Assembly (NCBI RefSeq): GCF_025685565.1
Contig: NZ_JAGSYE010000002.1
Coordinates: forward strand, 310,001-374,000
DNA: 64,000 bases
Direction: 5' to 3'
Source of the DNA: Granulicella aggregans
Lineage (GTDB): Bacteria > Acidobacteriota > Terriglobia > Terriglobales > Acidobacteriaceae
The notes under the pieces were generated by a model. The model did not search any database and was not told where the DNA came from. It worked only from the letters and a program-made list of their open reading frames with translations. Position 1 is the first letter of the stretch. The number at the start of each line of letters is the position of its first letter. Position numbers and translations under genes: made by a program. Shown piece after piece: positions 33,258-41,599 of the stretch.

Positions 33258-36200
33258 ATGGACTTCAGGTTCCACTCGATGTCAGCATTCCTGAGTTCTT
33301 TCCCGCTCTGCGTCTACCTGCGATCGAACACACTGCAGCCTCTCCTGTCATCGGAGTACTCTCCCCGCCGCGCCCTCTACATGGCCCATCCCGGGCTGTT
33401 GTGGACGAACGTGATCTCGGACGCGCTGATCGCAATCTCCTACGTCCTCTTCTTCCTGGGCATCAGGTGGCTGGTCGGCAAACTCAAACACATCGAGACC
33501 ATGAGGTCCAAACTCTGGGCACTTTCAGCGTTCAACGTCTTCATCATGTCCTGCGGGGCCATGATCCTGCTTCGCATCGTCACCATCTGGTATCCCCTTG
33601 CCCAGATCTCGCTGGTACTCAAAGTCATCTGCGCCCTGGCATCGCTGCCTCCCGCCATCCTCTTTGCATGGCGTGCTCAGGCACTTGCGTCCGGTGTAAC
33701 CCGTTTCTTCGATCTTCTAGCAACAGAGCACCGCCAGTCGGATGCCCTTCGCGAGAGCGAAGCGCTCCTTGACCGCACCAACCGAATCGCCGGAATTGGA
33801 GGCTGGGACCTCGATCTCAGTACCAACGCGGTCAATTGGTCCGCCGAGACAGCCCGAATGCACGGTCTCGCTCCCGGCTATCGCCCATCGCTCGAAGAAG
33901 GGATCAACTACTACGCTCCCGAGTACCACCCGGCCATCCTCGCCGCCCTTCAAACCGCAATGGCTGGCGGCGGAGGCTGGGACCTCGAACTTCCCCTGAT
34001 CCGAGCTGATGGAATCCGAATATGGGTCCGCCTCGTCGGCGAAGCCGAACTCGTCGACGGCAAGCCCGTGCGGCTCTTCGGCTCGCTCCAGGACAAGACC
34101 AAGGAGATCGAGCAGCGCGAAGCCCTCCGTAAGAGCGAGCTCTTCCTCGACCGCACCAATCGCGTCGCCGGAATCGGTGGCTGGGAGCTCGATCTCGCCA
34201 CCAACGATCTCACCTGGTCCGCCGAATCCGCACGCATGCACGGTCTTCCCCCGGGCTACAAACCGCTCCTCGACGAAGCCATCAACTATTTCGGCCGCAG
34301 CTATCACGCCACCATCCGCGCCGCTCTTCAGCGAGTCATCGAGGGCGGCCCCGGATGGGATCTTGAACTCCCTCTCTACCGCGTCGACGGACGAAAGCTC
34401 TGGGTCAGGCTCATCGGCGAGCCTGAGATCGTCGACGGCAAACCCGTCCGCGTCTTCGGCTCCGTCCAGGACAAGACCGAGGAGATCGAGCAGCGCGAAG
34501 CCCTGCGCAGGAGCCAGGTCTTCCTCGATCGCACCAACCGCGTCGCAGGAATCGGCGGTTGGGAGTTAGACCTCATCACGATGGACCTTCTCTGGTCCGA
34601 CGAGACGGCACGGATTCACGGTAGGCCTCCCGGCCACAAACCAACCTACGAGGAAAGCCTCACCTACTTCCCCTCGGAGTCTCACACGCAAATTCTGGCG
34701 GCTGTAGAAAAGGCTCTGGCCACCGGCGGAGGCTACGAGCTTGAACTCCCCTTGATTCGCCCCGACGGATCCCGCATCTGGGTCCGGCTCCTTGGAGAGG
34801 TCCAGCTTGTAGATGGCAAACCAGTCCGCATCTTCGGTTCGCTGCAGGACAAGACACTAGAAGTAGAGCAGCGCGAGATCCTCCGCAAGAGTCAGAACTT
34901 CCTCGACCGCACCAACAGTATCGCCGGCGTCGGCGGATGGGAGATCGACATTCCCACCGGCGTCGTCACCTGGTCGGCGGAGACCTACCGCATTCATGCG
35001 CTCCCCGAGAGCTACCAGCCATCCATCGAAGCCGGTCTTAGCTTCTATGTGCCCAGCGCTCGCGCCGTGGTTGCAGCCGCGGTGGAGCGGGCTCTTGAGA
35101 CGGGCGAGCCCTGGGACGTCGAAGTCGAGTTCATCCGCGCCGACGAGAAGCCCATCTGGGTGCGAACGGTCGGAAATGTCGAGATGGAGGAGGGCAAGCC
35201 TGTCCGCGTCGTCGGCGCCATTCAGGACAAGACAGCCCAGGTCAATGCCCGTCTCGCTCTTCAGCGCGCCAACGAACGCGCCACGCTAGCCACAGATAGC
35301 GGCGGAATCGCAATCTGGGACTGGGATCTCTCCAACAACCAGTTCATCTGCGATCACTGGATGTTCCGCATCTACGGGCTGGAACCGATCGAAGGGCCGA
35401 CGCACATGTCCCTCTGGTCAGACCAGCTTCACCCCGAAGACCGCCCGCTGGTTATCTCGGCGCTTATGGATGCCATCGAAGACCGCAAGCCCTACGACAT
35501 GGACTTCCGTGTCCTATGGGCCGACGGGAGCACCCACATCGTCAAGGCCACAGGCCAGGTCATTCGCGATCAGGACGGCCGCGCACTTCGCATGATCGGG
35601 ACCAACCGCGACATCACCGAAGCTTGCCGGCTCGCCGCCGAACTCGAAGCGCAGCACGAACTCCTCCGCGTCACCCTCTTCTCCATCGGCGACGCCGTTG
35701 TCTCCGTCGACGCCAGGCGCAACATCGTCTGGATGAACGGCGCTGCCGAGCGCATGACCGGGTGGGAGGCCGCCGAGGCCATCAATAAGCCTGTTTCCGA
35801 AGTCTTCACTATCCTTTTCGAGAACTCCCGCCTCCCCGCCTCCGTCCACGTTGATCCCAAAGTCGCCCGTAGCCGCCGCATCTGCATGGAAGAGCGCGCC
35901 ATCCTCGTCGCCCGCGACGGCACTGAACTCGGCGTCGAGACCTGCGCCACTCCCATCTACGACAGCCGCGCCGAGCTCGCCGGCAGCGTCCTCGTCGTCC
36001 GCGACATCACCGAACAACTGCGCCACGCCCGCGAGATCGAGCAGATTAACAAGCTCCAGCTCGACCTCAAGCTCAAAGACCAGTTCCTCTCCCACGTCTC
36101 CCACGAGCTTCGTTCGCCGCTCACCTCCGTCTACTCCTTCACCTCGATCATTGCGGACAATCTGGCCGGTGACACCACCGACGAGCAGCAGCAGTACCTC

Positions 36201-36851
36201 CAGATCGTCCTGAAAAACGTCCTCCAGCTTCAGGCCATGATCGAAGACCTCCTCACCGTCACCCAGTCGAAAGAGGGCAAGCTTCCCATCGAAGCCGAAA
36301 ACTTCGCCGTCGCCCCCGCCATCCGGGATGCCGTACACACCTCCCACCCTGCGTCTTCGGCGAGACAGATCGCTGTCGACGATCATGGCGTCCACGAAGA
36401 CCACTGCGCCTGGACCGACCCCACCCGCCTGCGCCAGATCATGATCATCCTGCTCGACAACGCCATCAAGTTCACCCCGCCTGGCGGTCACGTCTTCATC
36501 CGCACCTACGATGAGGGCAAGATGCTGCGGATCGAAGTAGAGGACGATGGCTGCGGCATCCCCCTCGACAAGCGCGCCCGCGTCTTCGAGAAGCTCTACC
36601 AGATCCTCGGTCCCGGCCACGCGGATACCAGCCTGGAAGGCCGCATCGGCCTGGGCCTCGGTCTTCACATCGCCCGCGACCTCGTCCGCCGCCAGGGCGG
36701 CAACATCTGGGTCACCGGCGCGCCGGAACAGGGCAGCATCTTCAACTTCACCCTGCCATCCGCCTCCGCAAGGCAGGAAGATGGCACCCCACGACGCCGA
36801 AGCACAGACTGGCCCGCCGCCATCGACTCCCACCTAACCTCAGCCGCCTGA
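33258..36851 (+). CDS. Multi-PAS sensor histidine kinase
   Basis: 1197-residue kinase. After three membrane helices near the N-terminus (about residues 50-140) come four very similar PAS units of 126 residues each, then two more divergent PAS domains (about 675-795 and 800-920). The HisKA box S-H949-E-L-R-S-P-L carries the phosphorylated histidine, and the ATPase domain shows L-L-D-N-A-I-K-F, D-D-G-C-G-I and G-L-G-L-G-L. The start is uncertain: ATG 33258, 33279 and 33381 are all in frame without good ribosome sites; related membrane domains favour an upstream start. It follows a receiver-only regulator gene by 20 bases. Confidence 0.88.
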   Translation: MDFRFHSMSAFLSSFPLCVYLRSNTLQPLLSSEYSPRRALYMAHPGLLWTNVISDALIAISYVLFFLGIRWLVGKLKHIETMRSKLWALSAFNVFIMSCGAMILLRIVTIWYPLAQISLVLKVICALASLPPAILFAWRAQALASGVTRFFDLLATEHRQSDALRESEALLDRTNRIAGIGGWDLDLSTNAVNWSAETARMHGLAPGYRPSLEEGINYYAPEYHPAILAALQTAMAGGGGWDLELPLIRADGIRIWVRLVGEAELVDGKPVRLFGSLQDKTKEIEQREALRKSELFLDRTNRVAGIGGWELDLATNDLTWSAESARMHGLPPGYKPLLDEAINYFGRSYHATIRAALQRVIEGGPGWDLELPLYRVDGRKLWVRLIGEPEIVDGKPVRVFGSVQDKTEEIEQREALRRSQVFLDRTNRVAGIGGWELDLITMDLLWSDETARIHGRPPGHKPTYEESLTYFPSESHTQILAAVEKALATGGGYELELPLIRPDGSRIWVRLLGEVQLVDGKPVRIFGSLQDKTLEVEQREILRKSQNFLDRTNSIAGVGGWEIDIPTGVVTWSAETYRIHALPESYQPSIEAGLSFYVPSARAVVAAAVERALETGEPWDVEVEFIRADEKPIWVRTVGNVEMEEGKPVRVVGAIQDKTAQVNARLALQRANERATLATDSGGIAIWDWDLSNNQFICDHWMFRIYGLEPIEGPTHMSLWSDQLHPEDRPLVISALMDAIEDRKPYDMDFRVLWADGSTHIVKATGQVIRDQDGRALRMIGTNRDITEACRLAAELEAQHELLRVTLFSIGDAVVSVDARRNIVWMNGAAERMTGWEAAEAINKPVSEVFTILFENSRLPASVHVDPKVARSRRICMEERAILVARDGTELGVETCATPIYDSRAELAGSVLVVRDITEQLRHAREIEQINKLQLDLKLKDQFLSHVSHELRSPLTSVYSFTSIIADNLAGDTTDEQQQYLQIVLKNVLQLQAMIEDLLTVTQSKEGKLPIEAENFAVAPAIRDAVHTSHPASSARQIAVDDHGVHEDHCAWTDPTRLRQIMIILLDNAIKFTPPGGHVFIRTYDEGKMLRIEVEDDGCGIPLDKRARVFEKLYQILGPGHADTSLEGRIGLGLGLHIARDLVRRQGGNIWVTGAPEQGSIFNFTLPSASARQEDGTPRRRSTDWPAAIDSHLTSAA
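33768..35279 (+). repeat. Four tandem 378-bp PAS-coding repeats
   Basis: Units begin at 33768, 34146, 34524 and 34902, exactly 378 bases apart, each opening with a codon string for L-D-R-T-N. Protein identity between units is high (R-I/V-A-G-I-G-G-W, then V-D-G-K-P-V-R and Q-D-K-T at fixed positions), with the fourth the most divergent. The pattern indicates in-frame tandem duplication within the kinase gene. Confidence 0.9.
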
Positions 36852-36863
36852 CCTGCTGAACTC

Positions 36864-36922
36864 CGTCGTCCTGAGCGGAGCGCCGTGTAGCTTCACCGCA
36901 CGGCGCGCAGTCGAAGGACCCC
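36864..36922. repeat. REP-like element GTCGTCCTGAGCGGAGCG with internal hairpin
   Basis: An element related in style to the GTCATCTCGACC family: GTCGTCCTGAGCGGAGCG ... GCGCAGTCGAAGGACCCC, interrupted by an inserted CGCCGTG/CACGGCG hairpin. A decayed relative (GTGATTCTGAGCGGAGCGAAG) lies near 53656. The rest of the 209-base gap before tolQ holds no gene. Confidence 0.6.
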
Positions 36923-37060
36923 GAAGGCGCTAACGTCACCCATGCAGCTCGAACCTTTCACCCCCGAAAGGCCGCACCACCCCAGATTCCCCCAAATTTA
37001 TCTCCCATCTCTCCCCTAAAAACCGAACCAAGTAAACTGAGGTCTGGTGAAATAGACCCT

Positions 37061-37831
37061 ATGGCCTGCTGTCTGACTCTCGCTCTCTTCCTGTTTCAAG
37101 ATGACGCCACCCCAGTCGCTCCCGTCTCAACCGGCAGCAGTGCCCTACTCGAGATGGTCCACAACAGCGGGCCCGTCGCCTTCGCCGTCCTGATCACGCT
37201 GCTCCTCGCCAGCATCTTCTCCTGGACCATCATGCTCTCCAAGTGGTCCAGCTTCCGCCGCGCCCAGGCCCAGAGCACGCGCTTCATCCGCGCCTTCCGC
37301 AAGTCGGGCCGCCTTAGCGAGATCGCCGCTCTCTCCGACCAGTTCAAGCCCAGCCCGCTCGTCCCAGTCTTCATGGAGATCAACGACGAGTACCAGCGCC
37401 AGACCGGCGGCCGAGGCATGCCTCGCAATCCCATCGCATTGGAACGCGCAGCCCAAATAGCCTCCAGCGAAGCCTTGACGTCGATGGAACAGCGTATGAC
37501 CTGGCTTGCCACCATCGCTGCCGTCGCTCCCTTCATCGGCCTCCTCGGCACCGTGATGGGCATCATCGACGCCTTCCATGGCCTCGGCACCGCTGGCGCG
37601 GCGACACTGCGCGCCGTCGCTCCCGGCATCTCGGAAGCCCTCATCACCACCGCCGCCGGCCTGGTCGTCGCCATTCCCGCCGTCGTCGGCTACAACCAGC
37701 TCACTGCCCGCCTCCGCGAGTTCGGCTCTCGCATGGACGACTTCGGCCGCGAGTTCCTCAACCTCATCGAGAACGCAGCCATGGCCTCCACTCCGCCCGT
37801 CGAAGAAGAGACCTACAGAAGGAGCCGCTAG
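37061..37831 (+). CDS. tolQ: TolQ, proton-channel subunit of the Tol-Pal system
   Basis: 256-residue inner-membrane protein of the MotA/TolQ/ExbB family. Membrane helices lie at about 38-60, 146-168 and 188-210, with a large cytoplasmic loop between the first two. The A-P-F-I-G-L-L-G-T-V-M-G-I segment and the later T-T-A-A-G-L-V-V-A-I-P-A helix are the family's most conserved parts and line the proton path. With TolR it energises TolA for outer-membrane constriction at division. It is the first gene of a complete tolQRAB-pal-cpoB set; tolR starts two bases after its stop. Confidence 0.93.
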   Translation: MACCLTLALFLFQDDATPVAPVSTGSSALLEMVHNSGPVAFAVLITLLLASIFSWTIMLSKWSSFRRAQAQSTRFIRAFRKSGRLSEIAALSDQFKPSPLVPVFMEINDEYQRQTGGRGMPRNPIALERAAQIASSEALTSMEQRMTWLATIAAVAPFIGLLGTVMGIIDAFHGLGTAGAATLRAVAPGISEALITTAAGLVVAIPAVVGYNQLTARLREFGSRMDDFGREFLNLIENAAMASTPPVEEETYRRSR

Positions 37832-37833
37832 CC

Positions 37834-38247
37834 ATGGCCTTCACCGCCCGCTCCGGTGGCTCCGCCCGCACCCAGACCGCACTCGCCGAGATCAACATAA
37901 CCCCACTCGTTGACGTCGTCCTGGTGCTCCTGCTCATCTTCATGCTCACCGCGCCCGTCCTTCAATCCGGCATGGAAGTAGCGATCCCCAAGACCCGCTC
38001 CGTCAACCAGCTCACCGAAGAGCGCCAGGTCATCACCATCGACAAGGAGCAGAACGTCTTCCTCCAGGACAAGCCCGTCAACGTGAACGACCTCGCCGGA
38101 AAGCTCAAGGTCGGCGAACACAAGATCGTCTACGTCCGCGCCGACGAGCGCGTCCCCTTCGGTGCCTTCGCCTCCGTCATGGACGCCGTCAAACACGCCG
38201 GTGTCACGAACATCAGCATCGTCACCCAACCCCTTAACCAGAAGTAA
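37834..38247 (+). CDS. tolR: TolR, ExbD/TolR family
   Basis: 137-residue protein with one membrane helix near the N-terminus (about 24-44) and a periplasmic domain. The helix begins I-N-I-T-P-L-V-D27-V-V-L, with Asp27 as the essential proton-accepting residue. The C-terminal half has the usual ExbD/TolR fold pattern. It lies two bases after tolQ, consistent with coupled translation. The 145 bases before the next gene hold one full and one partial copy of the GTCATCTCGACC repeat, so the operon is interrupted by a REP-like element here. Confidence 0.93.
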   Translation: MAFTARSGGSARTQTALAEINITPLVDVVLVLLLIFMLTAPVLQSGMEVAIPKTRSVNQLTEERQVITIDKEQNVFLQDKPVNVNDLAGKLKVGEHKIVYVRADERVPFGAFASVMDAVKHAGVTNISIVTQPLNQK

Positions 38248-38317
38248 CGAGCCTGGAAAGAACGTCATCTCAACCGAACGCGATAGAACGTCCTCGTAAC
38301 AGGACACCCTAAGAACA

Positions 38318-38363
38318 CGTCATCTCGACCGGAGCGAAGCGAAGTGGAGAGACCCCCGCATTT
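38318..38363. repeat. Interspersed repeat, GTCATCTCGACC family, copy 5 (plus partial copy)
   Basis: Full copy identical in its arms to those at 1769 and 5489. A partial copy (CGTCATCTCAACCGAACG) begins at 38263. Both lie inside the tol operon between tolR and tolA, ending 28 bases before the tolA start. Confidence 0.8.
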
Positions 38364-38391
38364 CGCTCTCACCCCTAAGGAACGCTGAGCT

Positions 38392-39189
38392 TTGGCCACT
38401 AACTCCCTAACCCGCAACCCACCCCCCGAGAACCTCGGCGGCAACTTCGCCGGCGCGCTGCTCCTCCACGTCGCGCTCTTCGCGGTGTTGCTCGGCTACG
38501 GATACATCTTCCACCACGACGGCAACTCCTGGGGCGACAGCTCCACGCCTTCGACGACGATCCAGGCCACGATGGTCAACTCCATCCCTCTGCCTCCGCG
38601 CCAGCCCACCAACGCCGACAACGTCCTCACCTCCGAGACGCCAAGCCCCGCCCCGCCCGTCGCCAAAGAGAAGGTCGCTCCTCCACCCGACCCCAAAGCC
38701 ATCGACATCCCCGACAAGCCTCAGAAGCCGGTTAAGGTAGCTCCGAAGCCCGTCGAAGCCACCCCACACCCGCAGCCCGTCAAGCCGCAGCCGCAGAAGG
38801 CCACCACCGGCGAAGCCCCCGGCGTTCGTATCGCCATGTCCGCTACGCAAACTCGCGCCGGCACCATCAGCGTCGGCACCAACGACTCCACCTTCGGCGC
38901 CCGTTACGCCTACTACGTCAAACAGATCACGCAGAAGGTCGCCAGCCAGTGGTACACCACCATGCTGGACGCCAACGCCAAGGGCCACCGTGTCTACATC
39001 ACCTTCGAGATCGGCAGGGATGGCACCCCCTCAAATATCCGCATCCAGCAGCCCAGCGGCGACTCGACCCTCGACCAGACCGCCCTCCGCGCCGTCCAGC
39101 ACATCGATACCTTTGGCCCTCTCCCTGACGGCTATTCGGGCTCTTATCTGAATGTTGTTTATTATTTCGACCCTCCCTCGGCACCTTAA
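38392..39189 (+). CDS. tolA: TolA/TonB-type periplasm-spanning energy transducer
   Basis: 265-residue protein with a single N-terminal membrane anchor (about 18-40), a Pro-rich extended linker (about 60-145, with many K-P, P-P and Q-P-V-K-P-Q-P-Q runs) and a C-terminal TonB/TolA-like globular domain (about 165-262, with V-Y-I-T-F-E-I-G-R-D-G). It takes the TolA place in the operon and should connect TolQR to Pal/TolB. The linker is TonB-like (proline) and not the long Ala-rich helix of E. coli TolA, so product naming is by position. The start is TTG 38392, with AAGGA upstream. Confidence 0.88.
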   Translation: MATNSLTRNPPPENLGGNFAGALLLHVALFAVLLGYGYIFHHDGNSWGDSSTPSTTIQATMVNSIPLPPRQPTNADNVLTSETPSPAPPVAKEKVAPPPDPKAIDIPDKPQKPVKVAPKPVEATPHPQPVKPQPQKATTGEAPGVRIAMSATQTRAGTISVGTNDSTFGARYAYYVKQITQKVASQWYTTMLDANAKGHRVYITFEIGRDGTPSNIRIQQPSGDSTLDQTALRAVQHIDTFGPLPDGYSGSYLNVVYYFDPPSAP

Positions 39190-39242
39190 CTTCACCCCAT
39201 CACAACCCGATCGCCGCTCTTCGCGTCTACCATAAGGTGAGA

Positions 39243-40577
39243 ATGCAAAGCGCGACCCGCAAACTCTTCCTCTTCCTGCTGACACTCCTGTCAACAACCG
39301 CCGCAGCAACCGCGCAGGACAACGTCTTTACCGGAACCAATACTGGCGCGGACCGCATCCGCATCGCCGTCGCGGACTTCAAGTCCGGCTCCGGTGACAC
39401 GTCTCTCAAGGCGACCTTCGACGCCACGCTTTACTCCGACCTTGCCAACGCGGGCATCTTCGACATCGTCTCGAAGAGCCTGATTCCGCAGACCACTCCC
39501 GGAACACCATCCGAGATCACGATCGCGCAATGGTCCGCCGCGCCGGCATCAGCCGCGATGGTCGCCTTCGGCAACATCTCTGTTCAAGGCGGGCAACTCA
39601 TCACCAACGGCTTCCTCTTCGACGCCAACAATGCACAGTATCCGCAAGTCCTTGCCAAGCAATACTCCGACAACGCCACCGACGACGCCGCCCGCCAGAC
39701 CGCCCACAAGTTTGCCGACGAAATCATCTTTCGCCTCGGGGGCGGCGTAGCAGGAATCGCCGAGACCAAGATCTTCTACATCCACGCCGCAGGCGGCCAG
39801 AAGGAAGTCTGGCAGATGGACTACGATGGCGCGAACCAGCACGCCGTCACGCATCTCGGGGCCATCTCGCTCTCTCCGCGCGTCTCGCCCGACAACACCC
39901 GCGTAGCCTTCTCCTCACTTGGCCGCGACGGCTTCCAGATTCGGATGTACTCCCTGCTGCTCAATCGTATGGTGAACTTCTCGGCCGCAGGCGGAACCAA
40001 TCTCTCGCCCGCCTGGTCGCCCGATGGCCGCAGCATCGCCTACTCCTCCTCACGCTCCGGTGACCCGGAGATCTGGATCAGCGACGTCAACGGCGCCATC
40101 GCCCGTCGCATCACGAGCTTTAAGGGTCCCGACGTCTCCCCTGTCTTCAATCCCAAGACCGGATCGCAGATCGCCTGGATCAGCGGCCGGACAGGATTGC
40201 CGCAGCTGTACATCATGGATGTCGACGGCTCCGGAGTGCAGCGCATGACCGACGGGGGCTACGCAACTTCGCCATCATGGTCACCGAACGGCCAGTTCAT
40301 CGCCTTCGCCTGGAACCGCAAGTACGGCCCCGGAGCGCCCGGCGGGCAGGACATCTACGTGATGGAGGTCGCCAGCAAGCGCTGGATTCAACTCACGCAC
40401 GACGGTGGCCGCTGCGACTTTCCCTCGTGGTCGCCCGATGGCCGGCACATCGCCTACGCCAACACCGCGGACGGTCGTGACGATCACATGAAGATCTGGA
40501 CCATGCTCGCAGACGGCACCCAGAAACACGCGCTTTCCTCAACCGGAGGAGACATGCCAAACTGGAGTTGGAAGTAA
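39243..40577 (+). CDS. tolB: TolB, periplasmic beta-propeller of the Tol-Pal system
   Basis: 444-residue exported protein. A signal peptide covers about residues 1-25 (A-A-A-T-A-Q-D). An N-terminal alpha/beta domain (about 30-160) is followed by a six-bladed propeller of WD40-like/PD40 repeats with recurring S-P-D-G-x-x-I-A/F and W-S-P-D/N-G motifs. It binds Pal and links the outer-membrane lipoprotein to TolA. ATG 39243 is preceded by AAGG at the right spacing; a GTG two codons upstream is possible. pal follows after 111 bases. Confidence 0.93.
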   Translation: MQSATRKLFLFLLTLLSTTAAATAQDNVFTGTNTGADRIRIAVADFKSGSGDTSLKATFDATLYSDLANAGIFDIVSKSLIPQTTPGTPSEITIAQWSAAPASAAMVAFGNISVQGGQLITNGFLFDANNAQYPQVLAKQYSDNATDDAARQTAHKFADEIIFRLGGGVAGIAETKIFYIHAAGGQKEVWQMDYDGANQHAVTHLGAISLSPRVSPDNTRVAFSSLGRDGFQIRMYSLLLNRMVNFSAAGGTNLSPAWSPDGRSIAYSSSRSGDPEIWISDVNGAIARRITSFKGPDVSPVFNPKTGSQIAWISGRTGLPQLYIMDVDGSGVQRMTDGGYATSPSWSPNGQFIAFAWNRKYGPGAPGGQDIYVMEVASKRWIQLTHDGGRCDFPSWSPDGRHIAYANTADGRDDHMKIWTMLADGTQKHALSSTGGDMPNWSWK

Positions 40578-40688
40578 GTCTGCGGACACCTCTTAGGACG
40601 ACTCCTTTTTTCTCTCTGCCTGAGGCCACGTAGTGCCTGCCGCGCTGCGGCAAGAATCGTAAATGACAAGAAAGTTCCGGAGGAACTG

Positions 40689-41462
40689 ATGAACGTAGTT
40701 GCAACCCGACTTTTCAAATCTCCTGTCCTGCTGGCCTCGCTTCTCACGCTGTCGCTTGCCACGGGCTGCCACAAGAAACAGGGCCCCGATCCGAACAGCA
40801 TCGGCCCAGCCACCGCGCCGCCCGCACCTGCGCCCACCGCAAGCATCACGGCTGATCCGCTGTCGATCGACCTCGGCCAGTCCGTCGTCCTGAACTGGCG
40901 CAGCCAGAACGCCAACGTTGTCACCATCGACGGCATCGGCCAGGTCAACGTGAACGGCACCCAGACCGTCTCGCCGTCGAACTCGACCAACTTCCACCTC
41001 ACCGCGAAGGGTGATGGTGGCACCGTCGAAGCCAACGTCCGCGTTACCGTGAATGTCCCCGTCGCTCCGACGCCGCCTCCTGCCGATGCATCAACAGCTG
41101 GCGACATGGGCACTGACGCCGCCTTCCACCAGAACGTACCTGACGTCTTCTTCGACTACGACAGCTACGACCTCCGCCCGGATGCAACCACCGCCGCGTC
41201 CCAGGCAGCCGCGTACCTCACGGCGCACCCGGCGATCAAGATCGTCATCGGCGGATACTGCGACGACCGCGGCTCGGCCGAGTACAACCTTGCCCTCGGT
41301 GAAAACCGCGCCAACTCCGCCAAGAGTGCTCTTGTCTCGGCAGGTATCGCAGCCAGCCGCATTCGCGTCGTGAGCTTCGGCAAGGAGAAGCAGTTCTGCA
41401 CCGACGAGACCGAGTCCTGCTGGCAGCAGAACCGCCGCGCGCAGTTCTCCATCGACCGCTAG
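40689..41462 (+). CDS. pal: Pal, peptidoglycan-associated lipoprotein with an extra Ig-like domain
   Basis: 257-residue outer-membrane lipoprotein. The lipobox L-A-T-G-C27 gives the lipidated cysteine. Residues about 50-120 form an Ig/PKD-like beta domain (S-I-D-L-G-Q-S-V-V-L-N-W, then T-V-S-P-S-N-S-T-N-F-H-L-T-A), which ordinary Pal proteins lack. The C-terminal OmpA-like domain (about 148-257) has F-D-Y-D-S-Y-D-L-R and G-Y-C-D-D-R-G-S-A-E-Y-N-L-A-L-G-E-N-R-A, the peptidoglycan-binding signature. GGAGGAACTG precedes the start. It lies between tolB and cpoB. Confidence 0.93.
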   Translation: MNVVATRLFKSPVLLASLLTLSLATGCHKKQGPDPNSIGPATAPPAPAPTASITADPLSIDLGQSVVLNWRSQNANVVTIDGIGQVNVNGTQTVSPSNSTNFHLTAKGDGGTVEANVRVTVNVPVAPTPPPADASTAGDMGTDAAFHQNVPDVFFDYDSYDLRPDATTAASQAAAYLTAHPAIKIVIGGYCDDRGSAEYNLALGENRANSAKSALVSAGIAASRIRVVSFGKEKQFCTDETESCWQQNRRAQFSIDR

Positions 41463-41488
41463 AGCAATCCGCTAACTCACCATCCCGC

Positions 41489-41534
41489 GAGAGTGCCCAG
41501 TTCCTCCAGACGATTGGGTGAACCGGGCACTCTC
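41489..41534 (+). other. Long stem-loop between pal and cpoB
   Basis: GAGAGTGCCC (41489-41498) pairs with GGGCACTCTC (41525-41534), and an inner GTTC/GAAC extends the stem past single-base bulges. No T-tract follows, so it is more likely an mRNA-processing or partial-termination hairpin that sets pal above cpoB levels than a full terminator. Confidence 0.6.
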
Positions 41535-41599
41535 AATCGTTCGACAGAACTCTTATAACCAGTCCACTGGCAAGTCGCTGAACCCTAGGAAAAGAACCG

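Noticed and set aside
35514..36833. 439-codon frame antisense to the multi-PAS kinase
   Set aside because: Acidic Gly/Asp-rich translation with no domain, fully inside a gene with clear domains.
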